A DNA stretch of 32,678 nucleotides from a virus, in IMG/VR virus record IMGVR_UViG_3300003886_000029, positions 1 through 32,678 of that record; one strand, written 5' to 3'. Shown in pieces: positions 7,479 through 14,787 of the stretch (positions are counted from its first letter, which is position 1; the number at the start of each line of letters is the position of its first letter). The notes beneath the pieces are model-generated. The model was not told the origin of the DNA and searched no databases. It saw only the letters and a list, made by a program, of their open reading frames with translations. A program made the translations under genes and the position numbers.

Positions 7479-7910
7479 CTATGTCGGTTTCACTCCGGTA
7501 CGCGCAACGCCAAGACGCTTCTCATAAGTCCGCATGCCACCCAGACCTAACATACCAAGCAGAATGGTTATCAACTCACCTATATCCAGCTTCGGAGCCG
7601 TTGCCAGATCAGCCCCTTCTGGTAACAGAAAAGCGACCCACATAAGAATAGGCTGAATGATGAAGTTCCAAGCGAGTCCTGCGCCGCAAATCCAACCGAT
7701 CGCCGGTCGCCATCCGGCCACAAAGATGGACCCATGCCCTGCTTCTTTTTGGTTAATAGCAAGTTGGCCCTGAACAATTCCAGACATCGCGGCCAGCAAT
7801 TGTCCTTCAAAGGCCTCTTGAGCTTCGGCACGTTTATTCTTGTCCGGAATAAAACGCAACACCCCATCAAGAATGGGTCCTAGTGCATTCTTAAGTAAAT
7901 TGCCTAGCAT
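7479..7910 (-). CDS. Holin, three-transmembrane (GTA_holin_3TM-like)
   Basis: The 143-residue protein has an N-terminal amphipathic/charged region with EAQEAFEGQL, then VAGWRPAIGWICGAGLAWNF (about 63-82), a second hydrophobic stretch LMWVAFLLP and a third LITILLGMLGLGGMRTYEK near the end. The GWRPAIGW signature is diagnostic of the 3TM holin superfamily found in gene transfer agents and many phages. It would form the inner-membrane lesion that lets the adjacent M15 endopeptidase reach peptidoglycan. It is the last gene of the leftward block; its start overlaps the upstream stop by one base (TAATG). Confidence 0.88.
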   Translation of the reverse strand: MLGNLLKNALGPILDGVLRFIPDKNKRAEAQEAFEGQLLAAMSGIVQGQLAINQKEAGHGSIFVAGWRPAIGWICGAGLAWNFIIQPILMWVAFLLPEGADLATAPKLDIGELITILLGMLGLGGMRTYEKRLGVARTGVKPT

Positions 7911-8062
7911 TATTTAATCCTCCATTCTTTGCACCATGTCCACGCCACAGCTTCGGCGGACACACATAATTTAACAGTGCCATCGGCATGCTCAACATTA
8001 ACATCAAATCCAATGCTCAGAACTTTGGCCGATAAAATTGGTAAAGGGTTGTTCATTTTCAT
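7910..8062 (-). CDS. Small protein in the lysis cassette, unknown
   Basis: The 50-residue ORF starts at ATG 8062 with GAGGAA at correct distance and ends overlapping the holin start by one base. The product begins MKMNNPLPILSAKVLSIGF and ends WTWCKEWRIK; it has no clear membrane segment or known motif. Good ribosome site and tight packing between endolysin and holin support it as a real gene. Its place suggests a lysis accessory, but nothing in the protein shows this. Confidence 0.7.
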   Translation of the reverse strand: MKMNNPLPILSAKVLSIGFDVNVEHADGTVKLCVSAEAVAWTWCKEWRIK

Positions 8063-8072
8063 GTTATTTCCT

Positions 8073-8414
8073 CTATTTCAATCCTTCCCATTCCAATGAA
8101 TAGTGATTCCCATCATTGAACCGACCACCCCAACAACATAACTTATGTTGTTGTTCCCACCATTCACCCAATTCACGGTGACCCTCAGTAGTGGTTATGA
8201 ATTTGCCATCCCGAAATAAATTCAAATCAATGGCCATTTTCAGCTTGTGTACTGAGAAAGCACGGCCGTATGAGGTCCTTTTGCCCAACTTACCATGAGA
8301 GCGGGGATCTCTAAATAGGTCTCCACCCCTAATTTCAAATCCAAAGCTATGGGCTTTATCGATAAGACGTGGCAGAAGTCGCATAAATAGTTCTTGTTGT
8401 GCGCCCAATCTCAT
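8073..8414 (-). CDS. Endolysin, M15-family peptidoglycan endopeptidase
   Basis: The 113-residue protein is short but complete for an M15C-type L-alanyl-D-glutamate or related endopeptidase. The zinc-site pattern is present: SVH (H56), AIDLN (D63) and DGNH (catalytic D101, H104), with WGGRF before the last motif. There is no signal peptide, so it needs the holin to leave the cytoplasm. Its ATG overlaps the upstream stop by four bases (ATGA). The cassette order is membrane protein, endolysin, small protein, holin. Confidence 0.88.
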   Translation of the reverse strand: MRLGAQQELFMRLLPRLIDKAHSFGFEIRGGDLFRDPRSHGKLGKRTSYGRAFSVHKLKMAIDLNLFRDGKFITTTEGHRELGEWWEQQHKLCCWGGRFNDGNHYSLEWEGLK

Positions 8415-8683
8415 CGACTGGCCTCATTGATCAAATATTCCGTAAAAATTTCTTCAAATCGCTGTTGGTTTTCAATGGCGGTATCAATTTTGCCGTCCAT
8501 GGCAACTACAGTGCTTTTGATGACTTCCACATCAGTGGTGATTTGACCGGTGTCTGGGATAGATACATTAGACAATTGAGATTTCACCTCTTGTGAGATC
8601 CACCACTGCCCCGCCATCGCCACAACAGCCATGCCTCCCAATCCTACAACAGCTTGGATCATTCGATTATTCTTCAGGATCAT
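8411..8683 (-). CDS. Single-span membrane protein of the lysis cassette
   Basis: The 90-residue product starts at ATG 8683, with AAAGAGA at good spacing; the TTG six bases earlier is too close to that site. A hydrophobic segment at about residues 9-27 (QAVVGLGGMAVVAMAG) is followed by a polar, helical and probably periplasmic tail (EVKSQL, KIDTAIENQQRFEEIFTEYL). One N-terminal anchor plus a coiled-coil-like tail next to endolysin and holin fits an inner-membrane spanin subunit or a holin-modulating protein. No outer-membrane lipoprotein partner with a lipobox was found, so the spanin idea is only moderate. Confidence 0.7.
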   Translation of the reverse strand: MILKNNRMIQAVVGLGGMAVVAMAGQWWISQEVKSQLSNVSIPDTGQITTDVEVIKSTVVAMDGKIDTAIENQQRFEEIFTEYLINEASR

Positions 8684-9359
8684 TTTCAAGTCTCTTTATA
8701 GTATGTTGTGCATAATCTCTGCGCGCTTGGGCTTTTTGAGCCGCAATTCGGCCCCCATACTCAATTCTGGCGACTCGTTGTTCAAGTGTCTCTAGCTCTT
8801 CTTCCTGTATATTAATAGCTATCTGCTGTTGCACGTATGCCTCCGGGTCCACCGGTCGGTGCATACCCCCCGGCTCGGATACGCCTCCGGCCGCATCGGG
8901 ACGGGTCTCCTCGCCATCGGGACCAGAACCCGGTGGGGTAGTGGGGGGTGGGGTCCACGTATTCTCCCGTATACATTCTAAGTCAGTATTAAAAAGTTTA
9001 TTAATTTCAGGTATTTGACACCTAAGTTTAGCCGCTACAGAATACATACCCTTAGCGTCATAGACTTCGGCGGCACACCATTTGTTTAAGACCAATTTTT
9101 GCTTGGACACAATTATCGTGCCCCATTGAGTGGATCCTAAACACTGATTAATATCAACATCCCCAAGAGAATGAGAGAATCCATACGCTTTAGAATCACC
9201 TCCAACTAAGCTAACCCCCTCATTGATCGCCGATGAATCCGATGCAGCAATATTTGTGTTTTTATTGATGTTGGCGTTTTTATTGACATTTGTAGGTCCT
9301 GCAAAAACATTGACCGGCAAACACAGAATCATAAAGCACAACAATTTTTTATATATCAT
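8667..9359 (-). CDS. Exported protein with Asn-rich repeats and Pro/Gly linker
   Basis: The 230-residue product starts at ATG 9359 with AAGGA seven bases upstream; ATG 9377 lacks a ribosome site. MIYKKLLCFMILCLPVNVFA is a clear signal peptide with cleavage expected after VFA. Next come VNKNANINKNTNI repeats, then SKAYGFSHSLGDVDINQC and a Cys-containing core (STQWGTI, LNKWCAAEVYDAKGM). Near residues 137-170 a Pro/Gly/Asp linker (TPPPTTPPGSGPDGEE) leads to a charged helical C-terminus (EEELETLEQRVARIE). I recall similar exported proteins with the STQWGTI/NKWCAAEVYDA core in other phages but know no function. It opens the lysis cassette; a periplasmic role in lysis or a virion role are both possible. 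Confidence 0.78.
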   Translation of the reverse strand: MIYKKLLCFMILCLPVNVFAGPTNVNKNANINKNTNIAASDSSAINEGVSLVGGDSKAYGFSHSLGDVDINQCLGSTQWGTIIVSKQKLVLNKWCAAEVYDAKGMYSVAAKLRCQIPEINKLFNTDLECIRENTWTPPPTTPPGSGPDGEETRPDAAGGVSEPGGMHRPVDPEAYVQQQIAINIQEEELETLEQRVARIEYGGRIAAQKAQARRDYAQHTIKRLENDPEE

Positions 9360-9369
9360 ACGAAAGTCC

Positions 9370-10272
9370 TTATACATTCGTCGCTAATCGTGCAAGTTGC
9401 ACGCCACTTGTACTGCTGCCGACCCAAATTTCGCTAGTATCGTTCGGGTTTACCCATACTCTAGTTATCAAAAACCCGAGACCAAGCACGTCATCGATGT
9501 CAATGAAAGGCCCAAAAGACAGCGTATTTATGTCGCCCGGTGTCGCCATTGTCACCAAACTTATTAAGGTGTTGCATTGATAAAAGCTCGCGCCGTCTAG
9601 TGACAAAACACTTTGCCCGATGTTGTGTGTATTGACACTAATTGGCGGGTCGATTATCTCAGTTCCATCAACCGTGAACGCCGACAGATCACCGGCAGGC
9701 GCAAGAGATATTTTTTTAATAACTGCAAGCGTATCTTGCCCGTTCCAAAGAACAGTTGAATCATCAACGTGAATAATAAAGCCGCCTTCTTGAGCACCTG
9801 TAAAGCCAACATCACCCTTTGACAGGGTGGATGTTTCTGTGGCCAAGCCAACAACAAAGCCGGAGCAGGCAAACGCATGAATAAAATCATGACCGAAGCG
9901 CATGGCGTAAGCACGGGAGCCACTATCGTTGAATTGCAATGAACTAGGAACCAAGGCGAGTCCCGCGGCTCGGTCTGCCGTTGGCGTTATACCGGCCGTA
10001 TCTGGATCGAATGGGGTCGAACACGTAAATGTGTATATGTGACCGCTACTACCGGGGTTACAGATCGTAAGCCTGCTGCCGTCATAACTCCAAGCAAAAC
10101 CATTATTAAACGCATCACCGCCCATGCCAGTTATCATATTGGCCATATCACCGAGTCGAGTATCCCATAGCTGAATCAAGGTCCAGTTGCTCGGATCATT
10201 AAAGACTGTTGGAATACCAGTGGGCACTAACTGTGATGGAGCTATATTGCCTGATGGTAAAGGGGGACTCAT
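9370..10272 (-). CDS. Putative tail protein with beta-propeller-like repeats
   Basis: The 300-residue protein overlaps the upstream fibre gene by four bases (ATGA). Repeated blocks such as AWSYDGSRLTICNP followed by YTFTCSTPFDPDTAGI resemble the phage tail repeat in which a strand with DGS/DGT precedes Y-LSTPFD-TA; several later blocks (LSLDGASFYQC, VNPNDTSEIWVGS) fit the same fold. A receptor-binding or tail-fibre role is inferred from this and from its place after the fibre adaptor. No enzymatic motif was seen. Confidence 0.72.
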   Translation of the reverse strand: MSPPLPSGNIAPSQLVPTGIPTVFNDPSNWTLIQLWDTRLGDMANMITGMGGDAFNNGFAWSYDGSRLTICNPGSSGHIYTFTCSTPFDPDTAGITPTADRAAGLALVPSSLQFNDSGSRAYAMRFGHDFIHAFACSGFVVGLATETSTLSKGDVGFTGAQEGGFIIHVDDSTVLWNGQDTLAVIKKISLAPAGDLSAFTVDGTEIIDPPISVNTHNIGQSVLSLDGASFYQCNTLISLVTMATPGDINTLSFGPFIDIDDVLGLGFLITRVWVNPNDTSEIWVGSSTSGVQLARLATNV

Positions 10273-10982
10273 GATGCTTCATTCCCAACCAATACCCAAT
10301 TATCGATCTCATCTTGAATAAGAGTTACTGTACCGAATTGAGCGTTTACTGCCTTTGATCCGGGTGAATCAATATTTACACCTATCCCCGGCAAAAATCC
10401 TAATATCGCCACACCTTTTTGTTGGAAAGTAATTTGAACACCCAATGCAAATGCCACATCCGAATTAGGTGGTATTGTAATATCTTGTGTCGCACCAACA
10501 TCTATAGATTGTAAAAATTTGAATGCATCAGTCAGGATCAATGTTCTATCACCAAGAAATGATACGAATTCCCATCTAAATCCGGCTTCTATAGTAGTAA
10601 CAATTGCATCAATTTGAGCTTGAAGATCAGCGGTCTCTGCCGTATTGATAGCATCAAGATCTTGGATCGCCATCATCAGTTTATCGAGTTGGTCCTCATG
10701 AGACTCTGAGTCAAATGGATCATATCTATTATAATCCATCTCTTGCGTTTGAGGGGTCACCCGTTGGATACGGATACTTTGTAGATTAGGTGGGGCTACA
10801 TTATAGTCAACAGTTCCCCCCGGACTCGAATCTTGGTCCGCGTTTAATGTAATACCAAGCAGGTCAATCACAAAATCAACCGAGACCCACAGCACGTCGT
10901 CAGCCCTAAACGCGAAAGGGAATGAGACCTGCACTGCATTGCCTACGGCATTAACAAAATTTGGAGTATCTTGAACGGTCAT
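10269..10982 (-). CDS. Short tail fibre protein with T7-gp17-like N-terminal adaptor
   Basis: The 237-residue protein has GAGGA upstream of its ATG. Residues 1-110 carry the virion-binding adaptor of T7-type fibres: strands with FPFAF, DDVLWVSVDF, then YDPFDSESHEDQLDKLMMAIQD. The rest (VAFALGVQITFQQKG, IGVNIDSPGSKAVN, GTVTLIQDEIDNWVLVG) reads as a short beta-rich tip. It is a paralogue of the 13633-14787 product: the adaptor motif is nearly the same in protein and DNA (about 50 bp near 10688 and 14503). Confidence 0.85.
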   Translation of the reverse strand: MTVQDTPNFVNAVGNAVQVSFPFAFRADDVLWVSVDFVIDLLGITLNADQDSSPGGTVDYNVAPPNLQSIRIQRVTPQTQEMDYNRYDPFDSESHEDQLDKLMMAIQDLDAINTAETADLQAQIDAIVTTIEAGFRWEFVSFLGDRTLILTDAFKFLQSIDVGATQDITIPPNSDVAFALGVQITFQQKGVAILGFLPGIGVNIDSPGSKAVNAQFGTVTLIQDEIDNWVLVGNEAS

Positions 10983-11021
10983 TAACTAGTCCTCAATTTT
11001 CTCTTAATCGATGGTGTATGA

Positions 11022-11333
11022 TTATTTCAGCGCCAAGAATTGACCAACAGTCAAGCAATCAGATGGACCCACTACCACAAAGCCCTCATCAGTTCGACCT
11101 GATACGGTATCGGTCATCTGCCAAACAATAATCGTCTTTGCGGCCAGCGATGTCACAATGTCTGAGTTGTTGAGTCTGTATAGGCCCGTTGCCCCAATCT
11201 CTATACACACCCCCGTTGTGAGCGGAATTGCTGCACCTGTCTCGCCGTTGAAAAGCAGGCCAGTGACAACACGTCCAGTTCGGAACCGGCCAAACACGGC
11301 GAAGCTCTCACCAATTGCATATCTCACGCTCAT
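11022..11333 (-). CDS. Small protein of the GC-rich tail module
   Basis: The 103-residue, beta-rich protein (FAVFGRFRTGRVVTGLLFNGE, IEIGATGLYRLNN, TIIVWQMTD) is not recognised. Its ATG overlaps the upstream stop by four bases. It is the last of three genes (13620 to 11022) with higher GC than their neighbours, so it probably entered with them as a tail-decoration or fibre module. Confidence 0.7.
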   Translation of the reverse strand: MSVRYAIGESFAVFGRFRTGRVVTGLLFNGETGAAIPLTTGVCIEIGATGLYRLNNSDIVTSLAAKTIIVWQMTDTVSGRTDEGFVVVGPSDCLTVGQFLALK

Positions 11334-13105
11334 GGTCTGAATTCTCCCATTGCTTTGTCCTCAACCGGAAAGTCGGCAAGGAATGGTGCGGTAGGCTTAA
11401 ATCCATCCAGCACACGCCTGAATCCGTTGCCCTCGACAATAATCCGATACTGCAGATTGATAAAGCGCATCGCCAGACCCGTCTCGTATCCGACAAACGC
11501 AGCGATTTCCACGCCGTTGGTGTTGATGCGCCCATTCCCATCCACTGTGAACGGAGAACCGGGAATAGGAATCTCACGATAATCCTGTTGCAACACTAGC
11601 GCGGCACCACCTTGCGGGGGCTGATCCACTTCCAAATCGCCCGGCGCAGGCTCCGTGGTCACGACAATCGTAAACGGCGTGTCCGCAACATCTGCATTGA
11701 TGATAAATGCGTTATTGCCCAGATTGACAAGTGTGGTAGCAGGCACGGATGACACTGGCTCCGATCCAGCGTTGATGGCCGCTACCAAACTACTCCTGAG
11801 CGCCGGTACACTTTGGGCCACCGAAATGTGCGTATGGTCAACGCCATTTATTGTGATCGTATAAGTACCGTCTGTCTGATTCAGAACTCGCATGTAGTGC
11901 CCGTCAGACACGCGCTCTATACTCACTTCTGCACCGACTAACGGACTCGGCCCTGTCACGAAATTGATGTCTGTGAATCTTGGGTTGAACGTGTATGACT
12001 TGGCAGCGGCGGAATTGCTGAGCTGGAAAAGCTCGGCGGCAGTGTAATCTTCACGAGGATCAATAAATTGAGCGGCCGAATTGAATAAGAACTGCATGGG
12101 GTTGAACGCCGCATCGCTGAGCTCCACCTCTCTCAGAATAACCTCGACAGCAGAGAAAATGATCCCGAAATTGCTAGAGTCAGCTTGTAAGAAATTAGCA
12201 GCGCTGGCTATTGGCCCCAGTGGGGCGATACCGAAGTTGGGGGAATTGTGGATTACCGTCTGTAGCGTTTCCAGGGTTCCACCAGAATTGGGTGCAATAA
12301 GGCCAGCGTTTACAATCGACCCTGCTAGAGCGCCTTCACCGGGTCCATCGTATACGACATAAAATAGTTGCGAAGCACCTGAGTGTAAGTAGCTGCCATA
12401 TATTGATATAGATAATTCACCATTTGGTAAATTAGCAATTGATCCACCGAGTAGCACGCTGCCGTTCTGAACTGATCGTGGATCGAGTGGATCGGCAAGT
12501 GAGCCGAAATTGATGTTGCTCTGTGCACCCACCACCGCCGTATTATTGCCTGCTATGAACCACTCTGACGCGATGCCGGGACTTGATCGTTGAGCACCGT
12601 CCCAGTCCAGAAACCAGACCTCGTTTTCGCTCAGGAGGTCCGTAGTAGCTGCCACTGTATTATTGAAGAAAAATACACGGATTAGAAATCCATAAATCCT
12701 GAATTCTCGCCCCGCAGTCTGTGCCGGAGTAGTGAACTTCAACTCAAAAAGTCTAGAATCAAGTAGCGCCATTGCCGCAGCGATTGAGGCTGCGCTGACC
12801 ACCGCCTCGTCCTGAATGACGAGGAAGTTGTTCTGCTCGCGAATTGTTAGTGTTCCTGCCGCCGCTTCAACTGTTGGTGCTGGAAAAACCTCAATCGTGT
12901 TGGCGTCGATCACATCCAGCACGACATAGGCAGCATCATTGCTGATCGACCCGACAAGCTCCCCAGAATCCCCACGCACTACTCCAACACCGAGGTTCAC
13001 ACCGGCGATGGTATTGGGCGCGTTGCCAAACGCCGTAACCGCTACAGCAGGATTGATTACACCTAACGCGCCAGCAATGAATTGTGGGAGGAAAACGTAG
13101 GCCAT
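11330..13105 (-). CDS. Large putative tail/baseplate structural protein
   Basis: The 591-residue protein is rich in Ala, Gly, Asn and beta-branched residues, with no Walker, nuclease or protease motif. The N-terminus (MAYVFLPQFIAGALGVINPAVAV) is hydrophobic but lacks the charged start of a signal peptide. Blocks such as GVVRGDSGELVGSI, TYTITINGVDHTHI and FTVDGNGRINTNGVEI are typical of phage fibre-type folds. It lies between the two fibre adaptor genes, joined by a TGATG overlap upstream and ATGA downstream. Function is inferred from context only. Confidence 0.7.
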   Translation of the reverse strand: MAYVFLPQFIAGALGVINPAVAVTAFGNAPNTIAGVNLGVGVVRGDSGELVGSISNDAAYVVLDVIDANTIEVFPAPTVEAAAGTLTIREQNNFLVIQDEAVVSAASIAAAMALLDSRLFELKFTTPAQTAGREFRIYGFLIRVFFFNNTVAATTDLLSENEVWFLDWDGAQRSSPGIASEWFIAGNNTAVVGAQSNINFGSLADPLDPRSVQNGSVLLGGSIANLPNGELSISIYGSYLHSGASQLFYVVYDGPGEGALAGSIVNAGLIAPNSGGTLETLQTVIHNSPNFGIAPLGPIASAANFLQADSSNFGIIFSAVEVILREVELSDAAFNPMQFLFNSAAQFIDPREDYTAAELFQLSNSAAAKSYTFNPRFTDINFVTGPSPLVGAEVSIERVSDGHYMRVLNQTDGTYTITINGVDHTHISVAQSVPALRSSLVAAINAGSEPVSSVPATTLVNLGNNAFIINADVADTPFTIVVTTEPAPGDLEVDQPPQGGAALVLQQDYREIPIPGSPFTVDGNGRINTNGVEIAAFVGYETGLAMRFINLQYRIIVEGNGFRRVLDGFKPTAPFLADFPVEDKAMGEFRP

Positions 13106-13620
13106 CAGAGGTTCGTCAGTTGATTGTCAATCTGATCGATGAGGCGATTAAAGGCATCCTGCTCTGCTCTGGTACGAGTCCGCTGCGCACGTAATCCATC
13201 GACCACCTCCGAAGACACGCCGACTGGCGGACTGGTGATGAACGGCGCGTAGTGATCGCGAATAAGATCACGGCGGCTGTTTCGCTCAACCACTGCACGA
13301 TCACGTCCCAGCGTGAGCGATGCGCGTTGTGCCGCGACTGACGTAGGGAAAAAGGCCTCTGCTTGGTTGCGCGTTGCTCTTGCCTGCGCATTAGACGCAT
13401 CGCGCCAGAAGTTTCTGGTCGGGTTGAAATTGGCATTGTTCACGTACTCAAGTTCGAGTAGTACGTTCTCTACAGTGTCCCAATCGTCTATATCGAACGA
13501 GGTCTGCGCTTCAAGTTCAGTTCTAAAGGTTGCGCGATTCGTCGTTGGATCCGCAAGGATGATATCTCGACCCAAGCGCATGACGCGTCGGAGTTCCTTA
13601 CCGTTTGTTATAGTTGCCAT
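13105..13620 (-). CDS. Helical protein of the GC-rich tail module
   Basis: The 171-residue protein begins MATITNGKELRRVMRLG behind AGGATCA. It is Arg/Ala-rich and largely helical (SNAQARATRNQAEAFF, LRAQRTRTRAEQDAFNRLIDQID). No family recognised. The gene has the highest GC I counted in the window (about 39 of 60 bases around 13201), unlike the flanking fibre genes. It might be a fibre chaperone or connector, but nothing in the sequence shows this. Confidence 0.7.
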   Translation of the reverse strand: MATITNGKELRRVMRLGRDIILADPTTNRATFRTELEAQTSFDIDDWDTVENVLLELEYVNNANFNPTRNFWRDASNAQARATRNQAEAFFPTSVAAQRASLTLGRDRAVVERNSRRDLIRDHYAPFITSPPVGVSSEVVDGLRAQRTRTRAEQDAFNRLIDQIDNQLTNL

Positions 13621-13632
13621 TGATCCTATTTC

Positions 13633-14787
13633 CTAAGTATTGACATATGATAATGCTGCTCGATCATCCCATATGTTATCGAAATCGGCATCGCCATCGG
13701 CCCAAAATTGCTCGATATCGTCCTCGATAGCGCTCAAAAATTCAAGCCTACGGATTCTCCAAACAGCAGCCGATGTTGCCCCACTGCCGGGTATGGCCTC
13801 GCCAATATATATGAAATTGTTAGCGGGTCTGTCATCATCTATCTCTCTTGCTAGGGCCACCTCAGCCTCCAAAATATTTGTTAAGTCGATATTTAAATCG
13901 GGCAATCCGCCACTACGACTAAGTGTTAATATCGGGCTACTTGGCGTTGTGGTCGCCCCGTCCACTACTGAATGTAAATTATTGTCCGCAATGTGGGTAT
14001 CAATTTGAACGTGAGTATTAACACCAATGTTTTGAATGGATGCATGATCAATAGATGCCTCAGTAAAGTGGATCGACCCATTGGCTACGTGTGCTGCGTA
14101 AATAGAATCATTGGCCACCAGTACACTGATCATCGCATCAATCATCGCATGGGTATTTACCCCGATGTTAGTCAATAGCGTATGGTCAGAAATTACGCCA
14201 ACTATCTCCCAAGTATTATCCCTGCGAGCATATTGATTACCGTCCGCTACAGCATCGGCAAAATGGATAGCCGGGTCTAAGATATGGGCATCAATGCCCA
14301 CGTGGGGGATAGTGCCAATGTTAGTCAATAAAAAGTGATCAGTAACACCCGCAAGGGCAACTATCCATGAATTATTGCGCCTAGCATATACCATACCATC
14401 AGCAGGGGCATCAGTGAAATGTATATCAATATCAGTCACATGGCCCACAAGAACAGAATTGTGATCCTGAATTTCCATGGTCAATTTATCGAGAGCATTC
14501 TCATGAGATTCCGAGTCAAATGGATCATACCTTTGATAATCTAACTCTTGCGTCAATGCCGTCATACGTGTTATTGTTAGTTCTTGCGCCAAAGGTGGAG
14601 GAACAATATACTCCGCAGACCCACCGGGGTTGGCATCTTGATCGCCATTCAGGAGAAATTGATCAAAGTCTGTGAGAAAATCAACCGACAGCCAAGCTAT
14701 ATCATCAACACGGAAATTAAACACGAATGACGTTATTGCCCCGTTGCCGAGGAAGCTGACCACCGGTGGAGTGTTTTGTACTGTCAT
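13633..14787 (-). CDS. Tail fibre protein with T7-gp17-like adaptor and repeats
   Basis: The 384-residue protein starts at the ATGA overlap with the large ejection protein. Residues 1-110 are a gp17-type adaptor (FVFNFRVDDIAWLSVDF, YDPFDSESHENALDKLTMEIQD). Residues about 110-270 are imperfect repeats alternating IHF-DA-ADG--YARR-N-W with LLTNIG---H--IDAHI; at least three copies of each are visible. The C-terminal part has IEQFWADGDADFDNIWDD. These repeats probably form a trimeric shaft. With the 10269-10982 gene the phage encodes two proteins able to occupy the same fibre-attachment site. Confidence 0.85.
   Translation of the reverse strand: MTVQNTPPVVSFLGNGAITSFVFNFRVDDIAWLSVDFLTDFDQFLLNGDQDANPGGSAEYIVPPPLAQELTITRMTALTQELDYQRYDPFDSESHENALDKLTMEIQDHNSVLVGHVTDIDIHFTDAPADGMVYARRNNSWIVALAGVTDHFLLTNIGTIPHVGIDAHILDPAIHFADAVADGNQYARRDNTWEIVGVISDHTLLTNIGVNTHAMIDAMISVLVANDSIYAAHVANGSIHFTEASIDHASIQNIGVNTHVQIDTHIADNNLHSVVDGATTTPSSPILTLSRSGGLPDLNIDLTNILEAEVALAREIDDDRPANNFIYIGEAIPGSGATSAAVWRIRRLEFLSAIEDDIEQFWADGDADFDNIWDDRAALSYVNT

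Noticed and set aside
7208-7645. Rightward ORF beginning with a GGAGTAGGAAT ribosome-like site inside the nuclease gene
   Set aside because: It would overlap the nuclease by 142 bases and the convergent holin by 167 bases and would contain the 13-bp-stem hairpin; the second half is the antisense of the clear holin gene.
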